From Rhodospirillaceae bacterium (GTDB lineage Bacteria; Pseudomonadota; Alphaproteobacteria; GCA-2731375): DNA of 41,488 nt. Shown here piece after piece: positions 23,673-32,495 of this stretch (the first letter of the stretch is position 1; each line of letters begins with the position of its first letter). The DNA lies in the NCBI GenBank assembly GCA_018667855.1, contig JABIRL010000139.1:1-41488 (forward strand), given 5' to 3'. The position numbers and the translations under genes were made by a program. The notes beneath the pieces are model-generated. The model saw only the letters and a list, made by a program, of their open reading frames with translations. It was not told the DNA's origin and made no database searches.

Positions 23673-25712
23673 ATGGCAAAAGCCGACAAACCAACTCCGC
23701 AGCCCCTGAATCTGCCGTCCGATGCGCCGGTGGACGGCTTTTCGGAGTCCGGAACTGATTTCCGGCCCGGTGCTGTACCCGGCAGCGACACTGACCCTGG
23801 GATTGGTAGCGGGATCGATACCGGGATCGATCGTGGCCGCGGGGCGATCCAGAAAGCGCTGGAAACCATGCCGGGGGCGCCAGGGGTCTATCGCATGCTG
23901 GCCCATGACGGCGAGGTGCTGTACGTGGGCAAGGCCAAGAACCTGAAAAACCGGGTGCGAAACTATGCCCAGCCGGCGGGCCTGAATACCCGCACCCTGC
24001 GCATGATCGCCGAAACCCGGGCCATGGAGGTCGTCACCACCCATACGGAGGTGGAGGCATTGTTGCTGGAAAGCAATCTGATCAAACGCCTGCGCCCGCG
24101 CTACAATATCCTGCTGCGGGACGACAAATCATTCCCCTTCATCGTAATTACCGCCGACCATGAATGGCCGCAATTGGCCAAGCATCGCGGCGCCCGCAAT
24201 CGCAAGGGGGAGTATTTCGGTCCTTTCGCCTCCGCCTCGTCCGTTAACCGCACCCTGAATACTTTGCAAAAGGCATTTCCCCTGCGTTCCTGTTCGGACA
24301 GCATATTCGCCGCCCGCACCCGGCCGTGCCTGCAATACCAGATCCGCCGCTGCGCCGGTCCCTGTGTCGGGCGCATAGACGAAGAGGCCTACGGAGTATT
24401 GGTGACCGAAGCACGGGATTTTCTGTCCGGGCGCAGCCGCGAGGTTCAGACCGGTTTATCCCAGCGCATGGAGGCCGCCGGCGCCGATCTAGCGTTCGAG
24501 ACGGCGGCCATTTATCGCGACCGTCTGCGCGCCCTGGCCCATGTCCAGGCCCACCAGGGGATCAATGTGGCCAGCGTGGCCGAGGCCGATGTCATCGCCA
24601 TTCACATGGAAGCGGGGCAAAGCTGCATACAGGTGTTCTTTTTCCGGGCCGGGCAGAATTGGGGCAACCGGGCCTATTTTCCCAGCCATGGCAAGGAACG
24701 CGGCCCGGCGGAGGTGTTGGGCGCTTTCATGGGGCAATTTTATGATGACAAGCCGCCGCCTAGGGAAATTCTGCTCAATGAATGGCCAGAGAACCACGAA
24801 TTGATCGGCGAAGCCCTAAGCGTCAAGGCGGAGCGCAAGGTCCGCCTGCACCATCCCGAACGGGGCCAGCGGCGCGAGCTGGTCAACCATGCCCAGACCA
24901 ACGCGCGCGAGGCCCTGGCCCGGCGCCTGGCGGAAAGCGCCAGCCAACGGCGTCTGCTGGACTCGGTCGCCGAACTGTTCGCCCTGGACGGCCCGCCCCG
25001 GCGTATAGAGGTCTATGACAACAGCCATATCATGGGCACGGATGCGATCGGCGCAATGATCGTGGCCGGCCCCGAAGGCATGCAGAAAAACGCCTATCGC
25101 AAGTTCAATATCAAGGACAAGAACATCACCCCCGGTGACGATTACGGCATGATGCGTGAAGTGCTGCACCGGCGCTTCGCCCGTCTGCTGAAGGCCCAGG
25201 CGGCGGCGGAAAGTGATGAAGATGACGGCAATCGCGGCGAAGACGCACGGGTTGCCGGCGAATGGCCGGATCTGGTGCTGGTTGACGGCGGCTTGGGCCA
25301 GTTGACGGCGGCCCGCGAAGTTTTCGCCGATCTGGGCGTAAGCGGTGTCGCCTTGGCAGCCATCGCCAAAGGACCGGACCGCAACGCCGGGCTGGAACGT
25401 ATCTATCTGCCGGATAAGCCGGAGATCGAATTGGCCCCGCGCAGCCCGGTTTTGTATTTTCTCCAGCGCCTGCGGGACGAGGCTCACCGTTTCGCCATCG
25501 GCACCCACCGGGCACGGCGGGCCAAGCGCATGGATCGCTCGGCCCTGGATTCCATTGCCGGTGTCGGTCCCGGCCGCAAGCGGGCGCTGTTGAATCATTT
25601 CGGCTCCGCCCGCTCGGTCGAGACGGCGGGGTTGACCGATTTGGAAAGCGTCGACGGCATTTCCAAGGCGGTCGCACAAAAAATCTATGATTTCTTTCAT
25701 CCCGAAGGGTGA
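23673..25712 (+). CDS. uvrC: excinuclease ABC subunit C
   Basis: A 679-residue UvrC, the nuclease that cuts on both sides of DNA lesions in nucleotide excision repair with UvrA and UvrB. In order: a hydrophilic N-terminal extension of about 55 residues with a Gly/Ile/Asp-rich repeat ([15 protein letters not shown]); GIY-YIG domain (GVYRML and [16 protein letters not shown]); UVR segment near [15 protein letters not shown] that contacts UvrB; RNase H-like nuclease domain with [18 protein letters not shown] and [12 protein letters not shown]; and tandem helix-hairpin-helix ([19 protein letters not shown]). The extension makes it longer than the usual 600-620. The gene follows an AT-rich region with DnaA-box-like words and precedes pgsA by 90 bases. 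Confidence 0.96.
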   Translation: MAKADKPTPQPLNLPSDAPVDGFSESGTDFRPGAVPGSDTDPGIGSGIDTGIDRGRGAIQKALETMPGAPGVYRMLAHDGEVLYVGKAKNLKNRVRNYAQPAGLNTRTLRMIAETRAMEVVTTHTEVEALLLESNLIKRLRPRYNILLRDDKSFPFIVITADHEWPQLAKHRGARNRKGEYFGPFASASSVNRTLNTLQKAFPLRSCSDSIFAARTRPCLQYQIRRCAGPCVGRIDEEAYGVLVTEARDFLSGRSREVQTGLSQRMEAAGADLAFETAAIYRDRLRALAHVQAHQGINVASVAEADVIAIHMEAGQSCIQVFFFRAGQNWGNRAYFPSHGKERGPAEVLGAFMGQFYDDKPPPREILLNEWPENHELIGEALSVKAERKVRLHHPERGQRRELVNHAQTNAREALARRLAESASQRRLLDSVAELFALDGPPRRIEVYDNSHIMGTDAIGAMIVAGPEGMQKNAYRKFNIKDKNITPGDDYGMMREVLHRRFARLLKAQAAAESDEDDGNRGEDARVAGEWPDLVLVDGGLGQLTAAREVFADLGVSGVALAAIAKGPDRNAGLERIYLPDKPEIELAPRSPVLYFLQRLRDEAHRFAIGTHRARRAKRMDRSALDSIAGVGPGRKRALLNHFGSARSVETAGLTDLESVDGISKAVAQKIYDFFHPEG

Positions 25713-25802
25713 GGCGACGCTTTCGCCATGGCGGGAAATCCTTATACTTGGCCTAACCCCTGTGTAGTTGCCTGAGACGCCTAAGGACCGTTGCGCGAGG
25801 AC

Positions 25803-26390
25803 ATGCTTACGACCGTACCAAATCTATTGACCCTGTCACGTATCCTGGCCATTCCGGCCTTGATCGGGGCCTTCTATTTGTCTTCGCCGCTGTCCAACTG
25901 GCTGGTCTTCGCAATCTTTACCGCCGCCGGCATTACCGACATTCTGGATGGCTATCTGGCCCGCAGTCTGGGCGAGGAAAGCGGCCTGGGCCGGTTTCTC
26001 GACCCTGTCGCCGATAAACTGCTGGTCGCCGCTACCTTGTTGATGCTGGTCTATGTGGGCCGCATTGGCGATTGGACCATTTTACCGACAGTGGTCATTC
26101 TATGCCGGGAGATATTGGTCTCGGGCCTGCGGGAATTTTTGGCCGAATTGCGGGTCAGCGTTCCGGTCAGCCGCGTGGCAAAATGGAAAACCGCCGTTCA
26201 GATGGTCGCCATCGGCTTCCTGATCGTGGGCGAAGCGGGTTGGGAACCCATCCCGGTGATGGAGATCGGCCGCGCCGGCATGTGGATCGCCGCCCTGGTC
26301 ACCATGTATACCGGCTATGATTATCTGCGTGCCGGGCTGCAGCATGTCACCGCGCCTGCCGCGGGCGGCGATGGACGTGATGGGCCATGA
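25803..26390 (+). CDS. pgsA: CDP-diacylglycerol-glycerol-3-phosphate 3-phosphatidyltransferase
   Basis: A 195-residue inner-membrane enzyme that makes phosphatidylglycerol phosphate from CDP-diacylglycerol and glycerol-3-phosphate, the committed step to phosphatidylglycerol and cardiolipin. The CDP-alcohol phosphotransferase signature is complete: DGYLAR, then GRFLDPVADK with the spaced Asp residues. Four to five membrane spans are seen, and the start TTVPNLLTLSRI is typical. The ATG at 25803 has GCGAGGA directly upstream; a TTG four codons earlier is in frame. Its TGA overlaps the mobB ATG in ATGA, so translation is probably coupled. The uvrC-pgsA-Moco order is familiar in alphaproteobacteria. 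Confidence 0.95.
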   Translation: MLTTVPNLLTLSRILAIPALIGAFYLSSPLSNWLVFAIFTAAGITDILDGYLARSLGEESGLGRFLDPVADKLLVAATLLMLVYVGRIGDWTILPTVVILCREILVSGLREFLAELRVSVPVSRVAKWKTAVQMVAIGFLIVGEAGWEPIPVMEIGRAGMWIAALVTMYTGYDYLRAGLQHVTAPAAGGDGRDGP

Positions 26391-26905
26391 AGGCGCTTGG
26401 CGTGACGGGATGGAGCGGCGCGGGCAAGACCACCCTGCTGACCAAGCTTATCCCGCTGCTGACCGGACGTGGCTTGCGCGTTTCCACCATAAAACATGCC
26501 CACCACAGCTTTGACGTGGACAAGCCGGGCAAGGATTCATATCTGCATCGCGACGCCGGCGCGACGGAGGTTCTGATCGGATCGGCCGAACGCTGGGCCC
26601 TGATGCACGAGATCCGGGAGGACGACGAACCGGGGCTGGAGCAGCTGATGGCGATGATGACTCCCGTCGACCTGGTTCTGGTAGAGGGCTACAAGTTCGA
26701 AGGCCACAACAAGATCGAAGTTCATCGCAAGGGCCTGGGAAAGCCCTTGCTGTGCCGCGAGGATCGGAGCTTTATTGCCCTGGCCGCCAACTACCGGCCG
26801 GACGACGTGGACCTGCCGGTGTTGGACCTGGATGATGTCGAAGGGGTGGCGGATTTCGTCATGAATTATTGCCGTTCAAGCAAGCCAGAAGAGCTGGCGT
26901 CATGA
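26387..26905 (+). CDS. mobB: molybdopterin-guanine dinucleotide biosynthesis protein B
   Basis: A 172-residue P-loop GTPase. The Walker A motif is GWSGAGKTTLL near the start; STIKHAHHSFDVDKPGKDS and the conserved LVLVEGYK complete the MobB pattern. MobB assists MobA in attaching GMP to molybdenum cofactor, though it is not always essential. It starts inside the end of pgsA (ATGA, 26387-26390) and its own TGA overlaps the moeA ATG, so it sits in a translationally chained operon. No mobA was seen in the window. Confidence 0.94.
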   Translation: MKALGVTGWSGAGKTTLLTKLIPLLTGRGLRVSTIKHAHHSFDVDKPGKDSYLHRDAGATEVLIGSAERWALMHEIREDDEPGLEQLMAMMTPVDLVLVEGYKFEGHNKIEVHRKGLGKPLLCREDRSFIALAANYRPDDVDLPVLDLDDVEGVADFVMNYCRSSKPEELAS

Positions 26906-28164
26906 ATAAGCTGGCGGACGATTGCTTCAACCAGGTCGAGGACCTGATGTCCACGGCCGAGGCCCTGGCGATCCTGCGACAGCGCATCGTGGCGGTAACC
27001 CAGGACCAACTGGAGCAACTGCCGCTGCGGCAGGCTACGGGCCGCATTTTGGCTCGGGACATTGTCTCGGCAATAGATGTGCCGCCGCATGACAATTCGG
27101 CGGTCGATGGCTACGCCCTGCGGCATGCCGATCTGTCCCAGGACAGCACCAGCGAATTCACCATTCAGGGCCGCTCCGCCGCCGGCCATCCCTTTGCCGA
27201 ACCGTTGGCACCTGAAGGGGCGGTGCGCATATTCACCGGTGCCGTGATGCCCGATGGCGCCGACACGGTGGTTATGCAGGAGGATGTGGAGGCAACGGAT
27301 GGCATTGTTGCCGTCCCGCCCGGTCTGAAGCCGGGTGCCAATCGACGCCACCGGGGTGAAGACAGCAAACGGGGGGATATGGCATTACGGGCCGGGCGAC
27401 GCTTGCGTCCCCAGGACCTTGGCCTTGCGGCCTCGGTCGGTCATGGTGAGGTGACGGTCTACCGGCCCTTGCGGGTCGGGGTGTTTTCCACCGGTGATGA
27501 ATTGGCCGAGCCCGGCGGTGCGCTGCCCATCGGCGCCATCTATGATGCCAACCGCCATATTCTCATGGCATTGATCAGGAGCCTTGGCGCCGATGTGTCC
27601 GACCTGGGTATTTTACCCGACGAGGCGGCGGCGGTACGCAGCGGTCTGGCCGATGCGGCCAGGGATCACGATCTGCTGCTGACATCGGGCGGCGTCTCGG
27701 TGGGCGATGAGGATCATGTCCGCGGCGCGGTCGAAGACCTTGGGCATTTGCATTTCTGGCGTCTGGCGATCAAGCCGGGCCGGCCCCTGGCCCTGGGCCA
27801 GGTGGGCGAGGCCGCTTTTGTCGGTCTGCCGGGCAATCCGGTGGCGGCGACGGTTTGTTTCCTGCGTTTCGCCCGGCCGTTGATTTTGGGCCTGGCGGGC
27901 GCTACGGATCTGGAACCGGTGCTGTATCGGGTGCGAGCGGATTTCGACTACGAAAAGAAGGCCGGGCGGCGGGAATGGCTGCGCGCCCGTCTGGATCGCA
28001 AACCCGATGGGGAACCTTGCGCGGTTTTGTTCCGGCCGTTGGGGTCGGGCATCATCAATTCCCTGGTGCAGACCCATGGCCTGGTTGAAATCGGCGAGGA
28101 TGTAACCCGGATCAAGGCCGGCGAGGCGGTGGATTTTCTGCCCTACGACGAGGTGGCGTCATGA
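26902..28164 (+). CDS. moeA: molybdopterin molybdenumtransferase
   Basis: A 420-residue MoeA, which inserts molybdenum into adenylylated molybdopterin. Family motifs are VPPHDNSAVDGYAL, RIFTGAVMPDGADTVVMQED, FSTGDELAEPGG, the MoCF-fold motif LTSGGVSVGDEDHV and GLPGNPVAATVCF. The length is normal. The ATG at 26902 overlaps the mobB TGA (ATGA); an in-frame ATG at 26869 would reach further into mobB and is not preferred. The TGA in turn overlaps the moaD ATG. Molybdoenzymes that need the cofactor are not encoded in this window. Confidence 0.95.
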   Translation: MNKLADDCFNQVEDLMSTAEALAILRQRIVAVTQDQLEQLPLRQATGRILARDIVSAIDVPPHDNSAVDGYALRHADLSQDSTSEFTIQGRSAAGHPFAEPLAPEGAVRIFTGAVMPDGADTVVMQEDVEATDGIVAVPPGLKPGANRRHRGEDSKRGDMALRAGRRLRPQDLGLAASVGHGEVTVYRPLRVGVFSTGDELAEPGGALPIGAIYDANRHILMALIRSLGADVSDLGILPDEAAAVRSGLADAARDHDLLLTSGGVSVGDEDHVRGAVEDLGHLHFWRLAIKPGRPLALGQVGEAAFVGLPGNPVAATVCFLRFARPLILGLAGATDLEPVLYRVRADFDYEKKAGRREWLRARLDRKPDGEPCAVLFRPLGSGIINSLVQTHGLVEIGEDVTRIKAGEAVDFLPYDEVAS

Positions 28165-28412
28165 AGGTGCTGTATTTTGCCTGGCTGCGTGACCGGGTTG
28201 GCGTGGCGGAAGAGGTTGTTGATCCGCCCGGGGACATCAAAACGGTCGGCCAGCTGGCCGCATGGCTGGCGCAACGGTCGCCGGGGCATGCAGAGGCGTT
28301 CGCCGACCCCGCTGCCGTGCGCTGTGCGGTCAATCAGGATTTCGCTAGGGCGGAGGAACCATTCAGCACCGACGATGAAATAGCCTTCTTCCCGCCCATG
28401 ACCGGGGGCTGA
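28161..28412 (+). CDS. moaD: molybdopterin synthase sulfur carrier subunit
   Basis: An 83-residue ubiquitin-like protein ending in the double glycine FFPPMTGG that is thiocarboxylated to donate sulfur to precursor Z. The start MKVLYFAWLRDRVG is typical of MoaD. Length matches the family. Its ATG overlaps the moeA stop (28161-28164) and moaE follows after four bases, so both subunits of molybdopterin synthase are made together. Confidence 0.94.
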   Translation: MKVLYFAWLRDRVGVAEEVVDPPGDIKTVGQLAAWLAQRSPGHAEAFADPAAVRCAVNQDFARAEEPFSTDDEIAFFPPMTGG

Positions 28413-28416
28413 CCCC

Positions 28417-28878
28417 ATGATCAAGGTGCAGGCCGAGGATTTCGACATGGGCGCCGAGTTGGAGGCCCTTAGCCAGGGGCGCCAAAACGTGGGCGCCGTG
28501 GCATCGTTCCTGGGCCTGGTTCGCGACGTGGCCGGGCCTGGCGAATTGTCCGCCATGACCCTGGAACATTATCCCGGCATGACCGAAAAACAATTGGAAC
28601 GGCTGGAGGCGGAGGCGCTGGAGCGCTGGCCCCTGGACCGGGTCCTGATCATTCACCGTCATGGCCGTCTGGAGCCGGGCGATCGCATCGTCCTTTGCGC
28701 CGCCACGTCCGCCCATCGGCAGGCGGCGTTCGAGGCCTGCGCCTTTCTGATGGACTGGCTGAAAACCAAGGCGCCGTTCTGGAAGCTGGAAGAAGTCGGT
28801 GGCCAGGCCAATTGGGTCGAGGCCAAGGAAACCGACGACGAAGCCGCTGCCAGATGGAATGAGAACAAGCAACATTGA
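28417..28878 (+). CDS. moaE: molybdopterin synthase catalytic subunit
   Basis: A 153-residue MoaE. Seen are GAVASFLGLVRD, LEHYPGMTEKQL, IIHRHGRLEPGDRIV and the active-site segment LKTKAPFWKLE, where the Lys residues correspond to the catalytic pair in E. coli MoaE. With MoaD it converts cyclic pyranopterin to molybdopterin. It is the last gene of the Moco chain; the SDR gene starts 16 bases later and may share the transcript. Confidence 0.95.
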   Translation: MIKVQAEDFDMGAELEALSQGRQNVGAVASFLGLVRDVAGPGELSAMTLEHYPGMTEKQLERLEAEALERWPLDRVLIIHRHGRLEPGDRIVLCAATSAHRQAAFEACAFLMDWLKTKAPFWKLEEVGGQANWVEAKETDDEAAARWNENKQH

Positions 28879-28894
28879 GTGAGAGGAAACTTGT

Positions 28895-29671
28895 ATGGCT
28901 TACCAACCTTTTGATCTGACCGGCAAGGTTGCCCTGATAACGGGCGGCAACAGCGGTATCGGCCTGGGCTTCGCCGAGGCCCTGGCCCAGGCCGGCGCCG
29001 ATGTCTGCATCTGGGGCACCAACCCGGACAAGAACGCCGCCGCCCTGGAGCAGCTGCAAAGCCATGGCGGCAAGGCGGCGGCGCAGATCTGCAACGTGGG
29101 TGATCAGGCGGCGGTCAAGGCGGCCTTCGCCGAGACCCTGGCGAATTTCGGCCGGGTGGATAGCTGTTTCGCCAACGCGGGCGTCTCCGGCCGCAGTGAT
29201 CAATCAAACTTCACCGATATGCCAGTGGAGGAATGGCACCGGGTCACAAATGTCAATCTGGACGGCGCCTTCTTTACCCTGCAGGCCGCCGCCAAGCATA
29301 TGACCGAACGCGAAGGCGGCGGCCGTCTGGTCGGCACCACCTCCCTCTCGGCGATGGAAGGCGCGCCGCGCGGGATCCATTATGCCGCCACCAAGGGCGC
29401 TCTGGTGTCCATAATGATTTCCCTGGGCGTTGGTTTGGCCCGCTATGGCATCACCGCCAATACGGTCATGCCCGGCTGGATCGAAACGCCAATGACCGAA
29501 AACGCCTTCAACTGGGACAAGTTCGCGGCGGCCGTGAAACCGCGTATCCCCATGCGGCGGTGGGGCGAGAAGGAAGATTTCGGCGGCCTGGCGGTCTATC
29601 TGGCCTCGGACGCATCCGCCTATCACTCAGGCGACAACTTCATCATCGACGGCGCCTATAACAAGTTCTGA
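28895..29671 (+). CDS. SDR-family NAD(P)-dependent oxidoreductase
   Basis: A 258-residue classical short-chain dehydrogenase. The cofactor motif is TGGNSGIG, NAG lies in CFANAGVSG, and the catalytic Ser, Tyr and Lys are in TTSLSAMEG and HYAATKGAL. VMPGWIETPM and the C-terminal DGAYNKF are typical. It resembles 3-ketoacyl-ACP reductase or glucose dehydrogenase-type members, but the substrate is open. Sixteen bases after moaE with a GAGAGGAAA ribosome-binding site; its link to Moco synthesis is probably only positional. Confidence 0.92.
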   Translation: MAYQPFDLTGKVALITGGNSGIGLGFAEALAQAGADVCIWGTNPDKNAAALEQLQSHGGKAAAQICNVGDQAAVKAAFAETLANFGRVDSCFANAGVSGRSDQSNFTDMPVEEWHRVTNVNLDGAFFTLQAAAKHMTEREGGGRLVGTTSLSAMEGAPRGIHYAATKGALVSIMISLGVGLARYGITANTVMPGWIETPMTENAFNWDKFAAAVKPRIPMRRWGEKEDFGGLAVYLASDASAYHSGDNFIIDGAYNKF

Positions 29672-29684
29672 CACGAAGGAAAGC

Positions 29685-29780
29685 CTGATCGACCTCGACA
29701 GTCTGCAGCCGCTGTTTCAGCCCCGGTTCATCGCAGTCCTGGGCGCCCTGGCCCTGGATGCGGCGTTGGAATTACGTTGA
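29685..29780 (+). pseudogene. possible remnant of an NDP-forming acyl-CoA synthetase N-terminus
   Basis: Directly after the SDR gene, a GAAGGA site and a CTG lead into an open frame of 31 codons whose first part, LDSLQPLFQPRFIAVLGA, closely resembles the usual start of NDP-forming acyl-CoA synthetases (a pattern like LFxPRSIAVIGAS). After the GA the sequence stops matching and a TGA follows. The remaining 2 kb of such a gene is absent. It looks like the stub left by a deletion; chance resemblance over 18 residues cannot be excluded. Confidence 0.35.
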
Positions 29781-29791
29781 TTTTTGGCGGA

Positions 29792-30052
29792 TTAACTGGC
29801 CCGGCGCAACTGTGCCAAGGCGATGGCAATAACCGGGGCGGCGATCAGGGCGATCACCAGCAACAGGTGCAAGGCCTCAACCAGGCTGACGCCCATGGCG
29901 GTATGGGCCATCAAAACCAGCACGGCCAGGGTCATCACGCCGGCGACCATGATCATGGCCGGCAGGCCGCGCGTCATGTTCGACAGCCAGACCATCAGAG
30001 CCGCTGTCGCCAGGATTACAATGGCGGCGCCAAGAACGAATTCAATGACCAT
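29792..30052 (-). CDS. small three-span membrane protein, unknown function
   Basis: An 86-residue, almost wholly hydrophobic protein with three predicted spans (about residues 5-23, 30-52 and 60-81) and few charges: Arg and Asn only in the first short loop. A strong ribosome-binding site, GGGAGGG, sits six bases before the ATG, which supports a real gene. I recognise no family. It is 78 bases downstream of the MATE gene on the same strand, with a hairpin between them, and ends against the synthetase remnant. A helper for the pump is possible but speculative. Confidence 0.6.
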   Translation of the reverse strand: MVIEFVLGAAIVILATAALMVWLSNMTRGLPAMIMVAGVMTLAVLVLMAHTAMGVSLVEALHLLLVIALIAAPVIAIALAQLRRAS

Positions 30053-30095
30053 TTTTCGCCCTCCCGCCTGTGTTTGTCATAATCATCACGCCCAG

Positions 30096-30114
30096 GTTAC
30101 CATGACCTGGTAAC
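30096..30114. other. hairpin between MATE and small membrane gene
   Basis: Seven-base arms GTTACCA (30096-30102) and TGGTAAC (30108-30114) with a five-base loop; an alternative pairing CCAGG/CCTGG overlaps it. It is 17 bases beyond the MATE stop in the minus-strand transcript. There is no T-run after it in that direction, so it may stabilise the message end or attenuate rather than terminate alone. Confidence 0.4.
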
Positions 30115-30130
30115 AAAAATCAAATCGGCC

Positions 30131-31516
30131 TCACATTCCGGTGATCGCGCGGCGGGTTTGACGGCGAAAACGGGCCACGAAAAGGGCCGAGACGACAAAC
30201 AGACCAACCGCCATGCCGGCCCAGATCGCCTGGCCGCCAAGACCCAAATGGATACCGAAATAGGCCGCTGCCGGCAGGCCCAGGCCGCCATAGCCCAGGA
30301 CGGCAATAAGCATGGGCACGGTGGTATCCTTCAATCCGCGCAGGGCGCCCATCATGGTCACCTGGGCGCCGTCGGCGAATTGAAAAATGGCGGCGACGGC
30401 CAGAAAACCCACCGCGATGCCGGCGGTGGCCGCCTCCCCCTCCAGGAACAGCGCCACGATGGCCGGACCCAGCAGCCAGAAAGCCGCCGCCGGCAGGCAC
30501 ATGACCAAACAACCCAGGCCCAGGGCGGTCCAGCCGGACCGGGCCGCGGCCCTGTGATCGCCGGCCCCGGTGGCCCAGCCCACGCGCACCGTCGCGGCGC
30601 GGGAGATGCCGTTGGGGATCATATAGGCGATGGCGCAGCATTGAACGGCGATGGCGTGGGCGGCAAGCTGCTCGGTGCCCAACAGCCCCATCAACAGGGC
30701 GGCGGCTGCGAACAGACCGATCCCGGCCAGGGCGGCGATGCCGATGGGCAGACCGACGGTGAAAATTTCCCAAAACTGTGCCCAGTCCGGGCGCCAGAAG
30801 CGGCCCAGCAGACGATAACGCCGCAGCCGCCGGTCGGTCAGGGCGTAGGTGGCCAGACCGATGAACATCAAAATGGCGACAACGGCGCTGGACAGCCCTG
30901 CCCCCGCCAGGCCCATGTCCGGGAAGCCGAAATTGCCAAACATCAGGGCATAATCGGCGATGCCGTTGACGAAAATGCCGATGATCGCCAGCACCATGGA
31001 AGGCCGGGGTCGGCCATGGGCGGTCATGAAGGAGGCCACCACGATATAGCCCAACAGCGGCACGAAACCGGGAGAAAGATGGCGCAGATAATCCTGGGCC
31101 ATGGCCGCAAGCACCGCATCTTGCCCCAGGGCCCCCAGTACCGCGCCGCTATGCCACATGGCAACCAGACAGGGGATCGCCACCACAATGGCGACCCAAA
31201 AGCCCTGGCGCACGGCGCGGCGCACCATGCGGAAGCGCCTAGCCCCGATATGCTGGGCCAAAATGGCGGCCAAAGACCCCAACAGCCCCATGGCCCCCAT
31301 GTCCAGCAGCCAATAATAGTGATTCGCCAGCGCGCCTGCCGCCAAGGCGCGGGGCCCCAGCCAGCCCATCATCACCACGTCCGTGGTCACCATGGCGATG
31401 TGGGACAGCATGGTCAGCGCGATGGGCACCGCCAGGGCGGCAAGGGCCGTGCTCTCCCGCCGCCAACTGGCCAAGGAGCCGGCACCGCCGGGCTTGGAAT
31501 GGGAATAAATATTCAT
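30131..31516 (-). CDS. MATE-family multidrug/sodium efflux transporter (NorM-like)
   Basis: A 461-residue inner-membrane transporter with twelve predicted spans in two similar halves. Family features are the N-terminal LAVPIALTMLSHIAMVTTDVVMMGWLG, GFVPLLGYIVVASFMTAHGRPRPSM in the first half and SRAATVRVGWATGAGDHRAA in the second. The length fits NorM-type pumps, which expel cationic drugs in exchange for Na+ or H+. The ATG at 31516 has GAGGGAAAA upstream at a rather long spacing; later starts are possible. About 200 bases with no gene lie between it and the creatininase-family gene upstream. Confidence 0.93.
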   Translation of the reverse strand: MNIYSHSKPGGAGSLASWRRESTALAALAVPIALTMLSHIAMVTTDVVMMGWLGPRALAAGALANHYYWLLDMGAMGLLGSLAAILAQHIGARRFRMVRRAVRQGFWVAIVVAIPCLVAMWHSGAVLGALGQDAVLAAMAQDYLRHLSPGFVPLLGYIVVASFMTAHGRPRPSMVLAIIGIFVNGIADYALMFGNFGFPDMGLAGAGLSSAVVAILMFIGLATYALTDRRLRRYRLLGRFWRPDWAQFWEIFTVGLPIGIAALAGIGLFAAAALLMGLLGTEQLAAHAIAVQCCAIAYMIPNGISRAATVRVGWATGAGDHRAAARSGWTALGLGCLVMCLPAAAFWLLGPAIVALFLEGEAATAGIAVGFLAVAAIFQFADGAQVTMMGALRGLKDTTVPMLIAVLGYGGLGLPAAAYFGIHLGLGGQAIWAGMAVGLFVVSALFVARFRRQTRRAITGM

Positions 31517-31722
31517 GAGATCGGTTTTCCCTCAACAGGGTAACGAAACACATGCGCGCCGAGGAAACGATTGGATTTGTGATGGATCATGGGCGCACGT
31601 CGCACGCCAGACCACTGGACGGCCCAGCGCTTGCGGCAGCTACATTCGCCGCTGCAAATATCCGATAAGCGATCTCATAGGCGGGTTATAGGCCATGGAT
31701 GTTTGGCCCGCAATACGGCGTT

Positions 31723-32469
31723 TCAGCTCTCGGCGAACTTCCCGACGTCCTCGCAGATCTCCTCCACCGCCTGATCGAAAATCCGTTTGCCGGCTTCGGG
31801 CGTGGCCAGGTCGGGGTGGGAGCCGATGCGGCCGTCGGGGTATTTGGCACGGTAGTCGTTGCCGTCGGACCACGGACCGGTGATGGGCCCTGGCGGCGCC
31901 ATGGCCACGTCCTTGATATTGTCCGGGAACAGATGTTGCGTGACGGCGACTTCCGAGGCGGTGGCGTGGCGGCCGTCCTTGTCGCCGTAAAGCTCCTTCA
32001 GCAACTTGCCGGTCTTCTGGCCCTGCCACCAGTTGCGCAGGCCGCATCTGACGGAAGGCTCGTTGTTGCCTGCGCCGCCCAGAATATGCGCGGTATAGAT
32101 TTCCTGAAAGGCGGCCTGAATAGTGGCCATGTTGCCGCCGTGGCCGTTGATGAAATAGAAATGATCAAAGCCATGGTGGGCCAGGCTGTCCACGTAATCA
32201 CTGATCACGCTGATCAGGGTGGCGGGCCGCAGGGTCATGGAGCCTTTGAAGGCCATGTGATGCTGGGCCATGCCCACCGAAATGGTCGGCGCGACCATGG
32301 TGTTGGTCAATTCGCCCACTTTGTAGGCGATTTCCTCGGACGTCACCGCGTCGGTGCCGATCAGGCCGTTGGGGCCGTGTTGTTCCGTGGAGCCGATGGG
32401 CATGATGGCGGTAGTGGAGGTTTCCAGGTATCGTTCCACCTCGGCCCACGTTTGCAACTGTAACCGCAT
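31723..32469 (-). CDS. creatininase-family amidohydrolase
   Basis: A 248-residue metal-dependent hydrolase. The conserved metal-site motifs are present: Glu and His in GSTEQHGPNG, Asp in IGTDAVTSE, His in AQHHMAFKGSMTL, FINGHGGNMA, and Glu in ASEVAVTQ. Members include creatinine amidohydrolase, MftE-like peptidases and the riboflavin-pathway ArfB; the substrate here is not evident. The ATG at 32469 follows GAGGA by eight bases; a GTG at 32484 is also in frame. It is divergent from the VOC gene, with only 26 bases between the two start codons. Confidence 0.92.
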   Translation of the reverse strand: MRLQLQTWAEVERYLETSTTAIMPIGSTEQHGPNGLIGTDAVTSEEIAYKVGELTNTMVAPTISVGMAQHHMAFKGSMTLRPATLISVISDYVDSLAHHGFDHFYFINGHGGNMATIQAAFQEIYTAHILGGAGNNEPSVRCGLRNWWQGQKTGKLLKELYGDKDGRHATASEVAVTQHLFPDNIKDVAMAPPGPITGPWSDGNDYRAKYPDGRIGSHPDLATPEAGKRIFDQAVEEICEDVGKFAES

Positions 32470-32495
32470 TTCCAAAATCCTCACTGGAGCGAAAA

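Noticed and set aside
29777-30082. A 101-codon His/Gln-rich frame on the plus strand
   Set aside because: Reverse-strand shadow of the small three-span membrane protein, which has the better ribosome-binding site.
30158-31543. A 461-codon open frame on the plus strand
   Set aside because: Antisense to the MATE transporter; its product is a His/Gln/Gly-rich mix typical of reverse-frame translations of membrane proteins.
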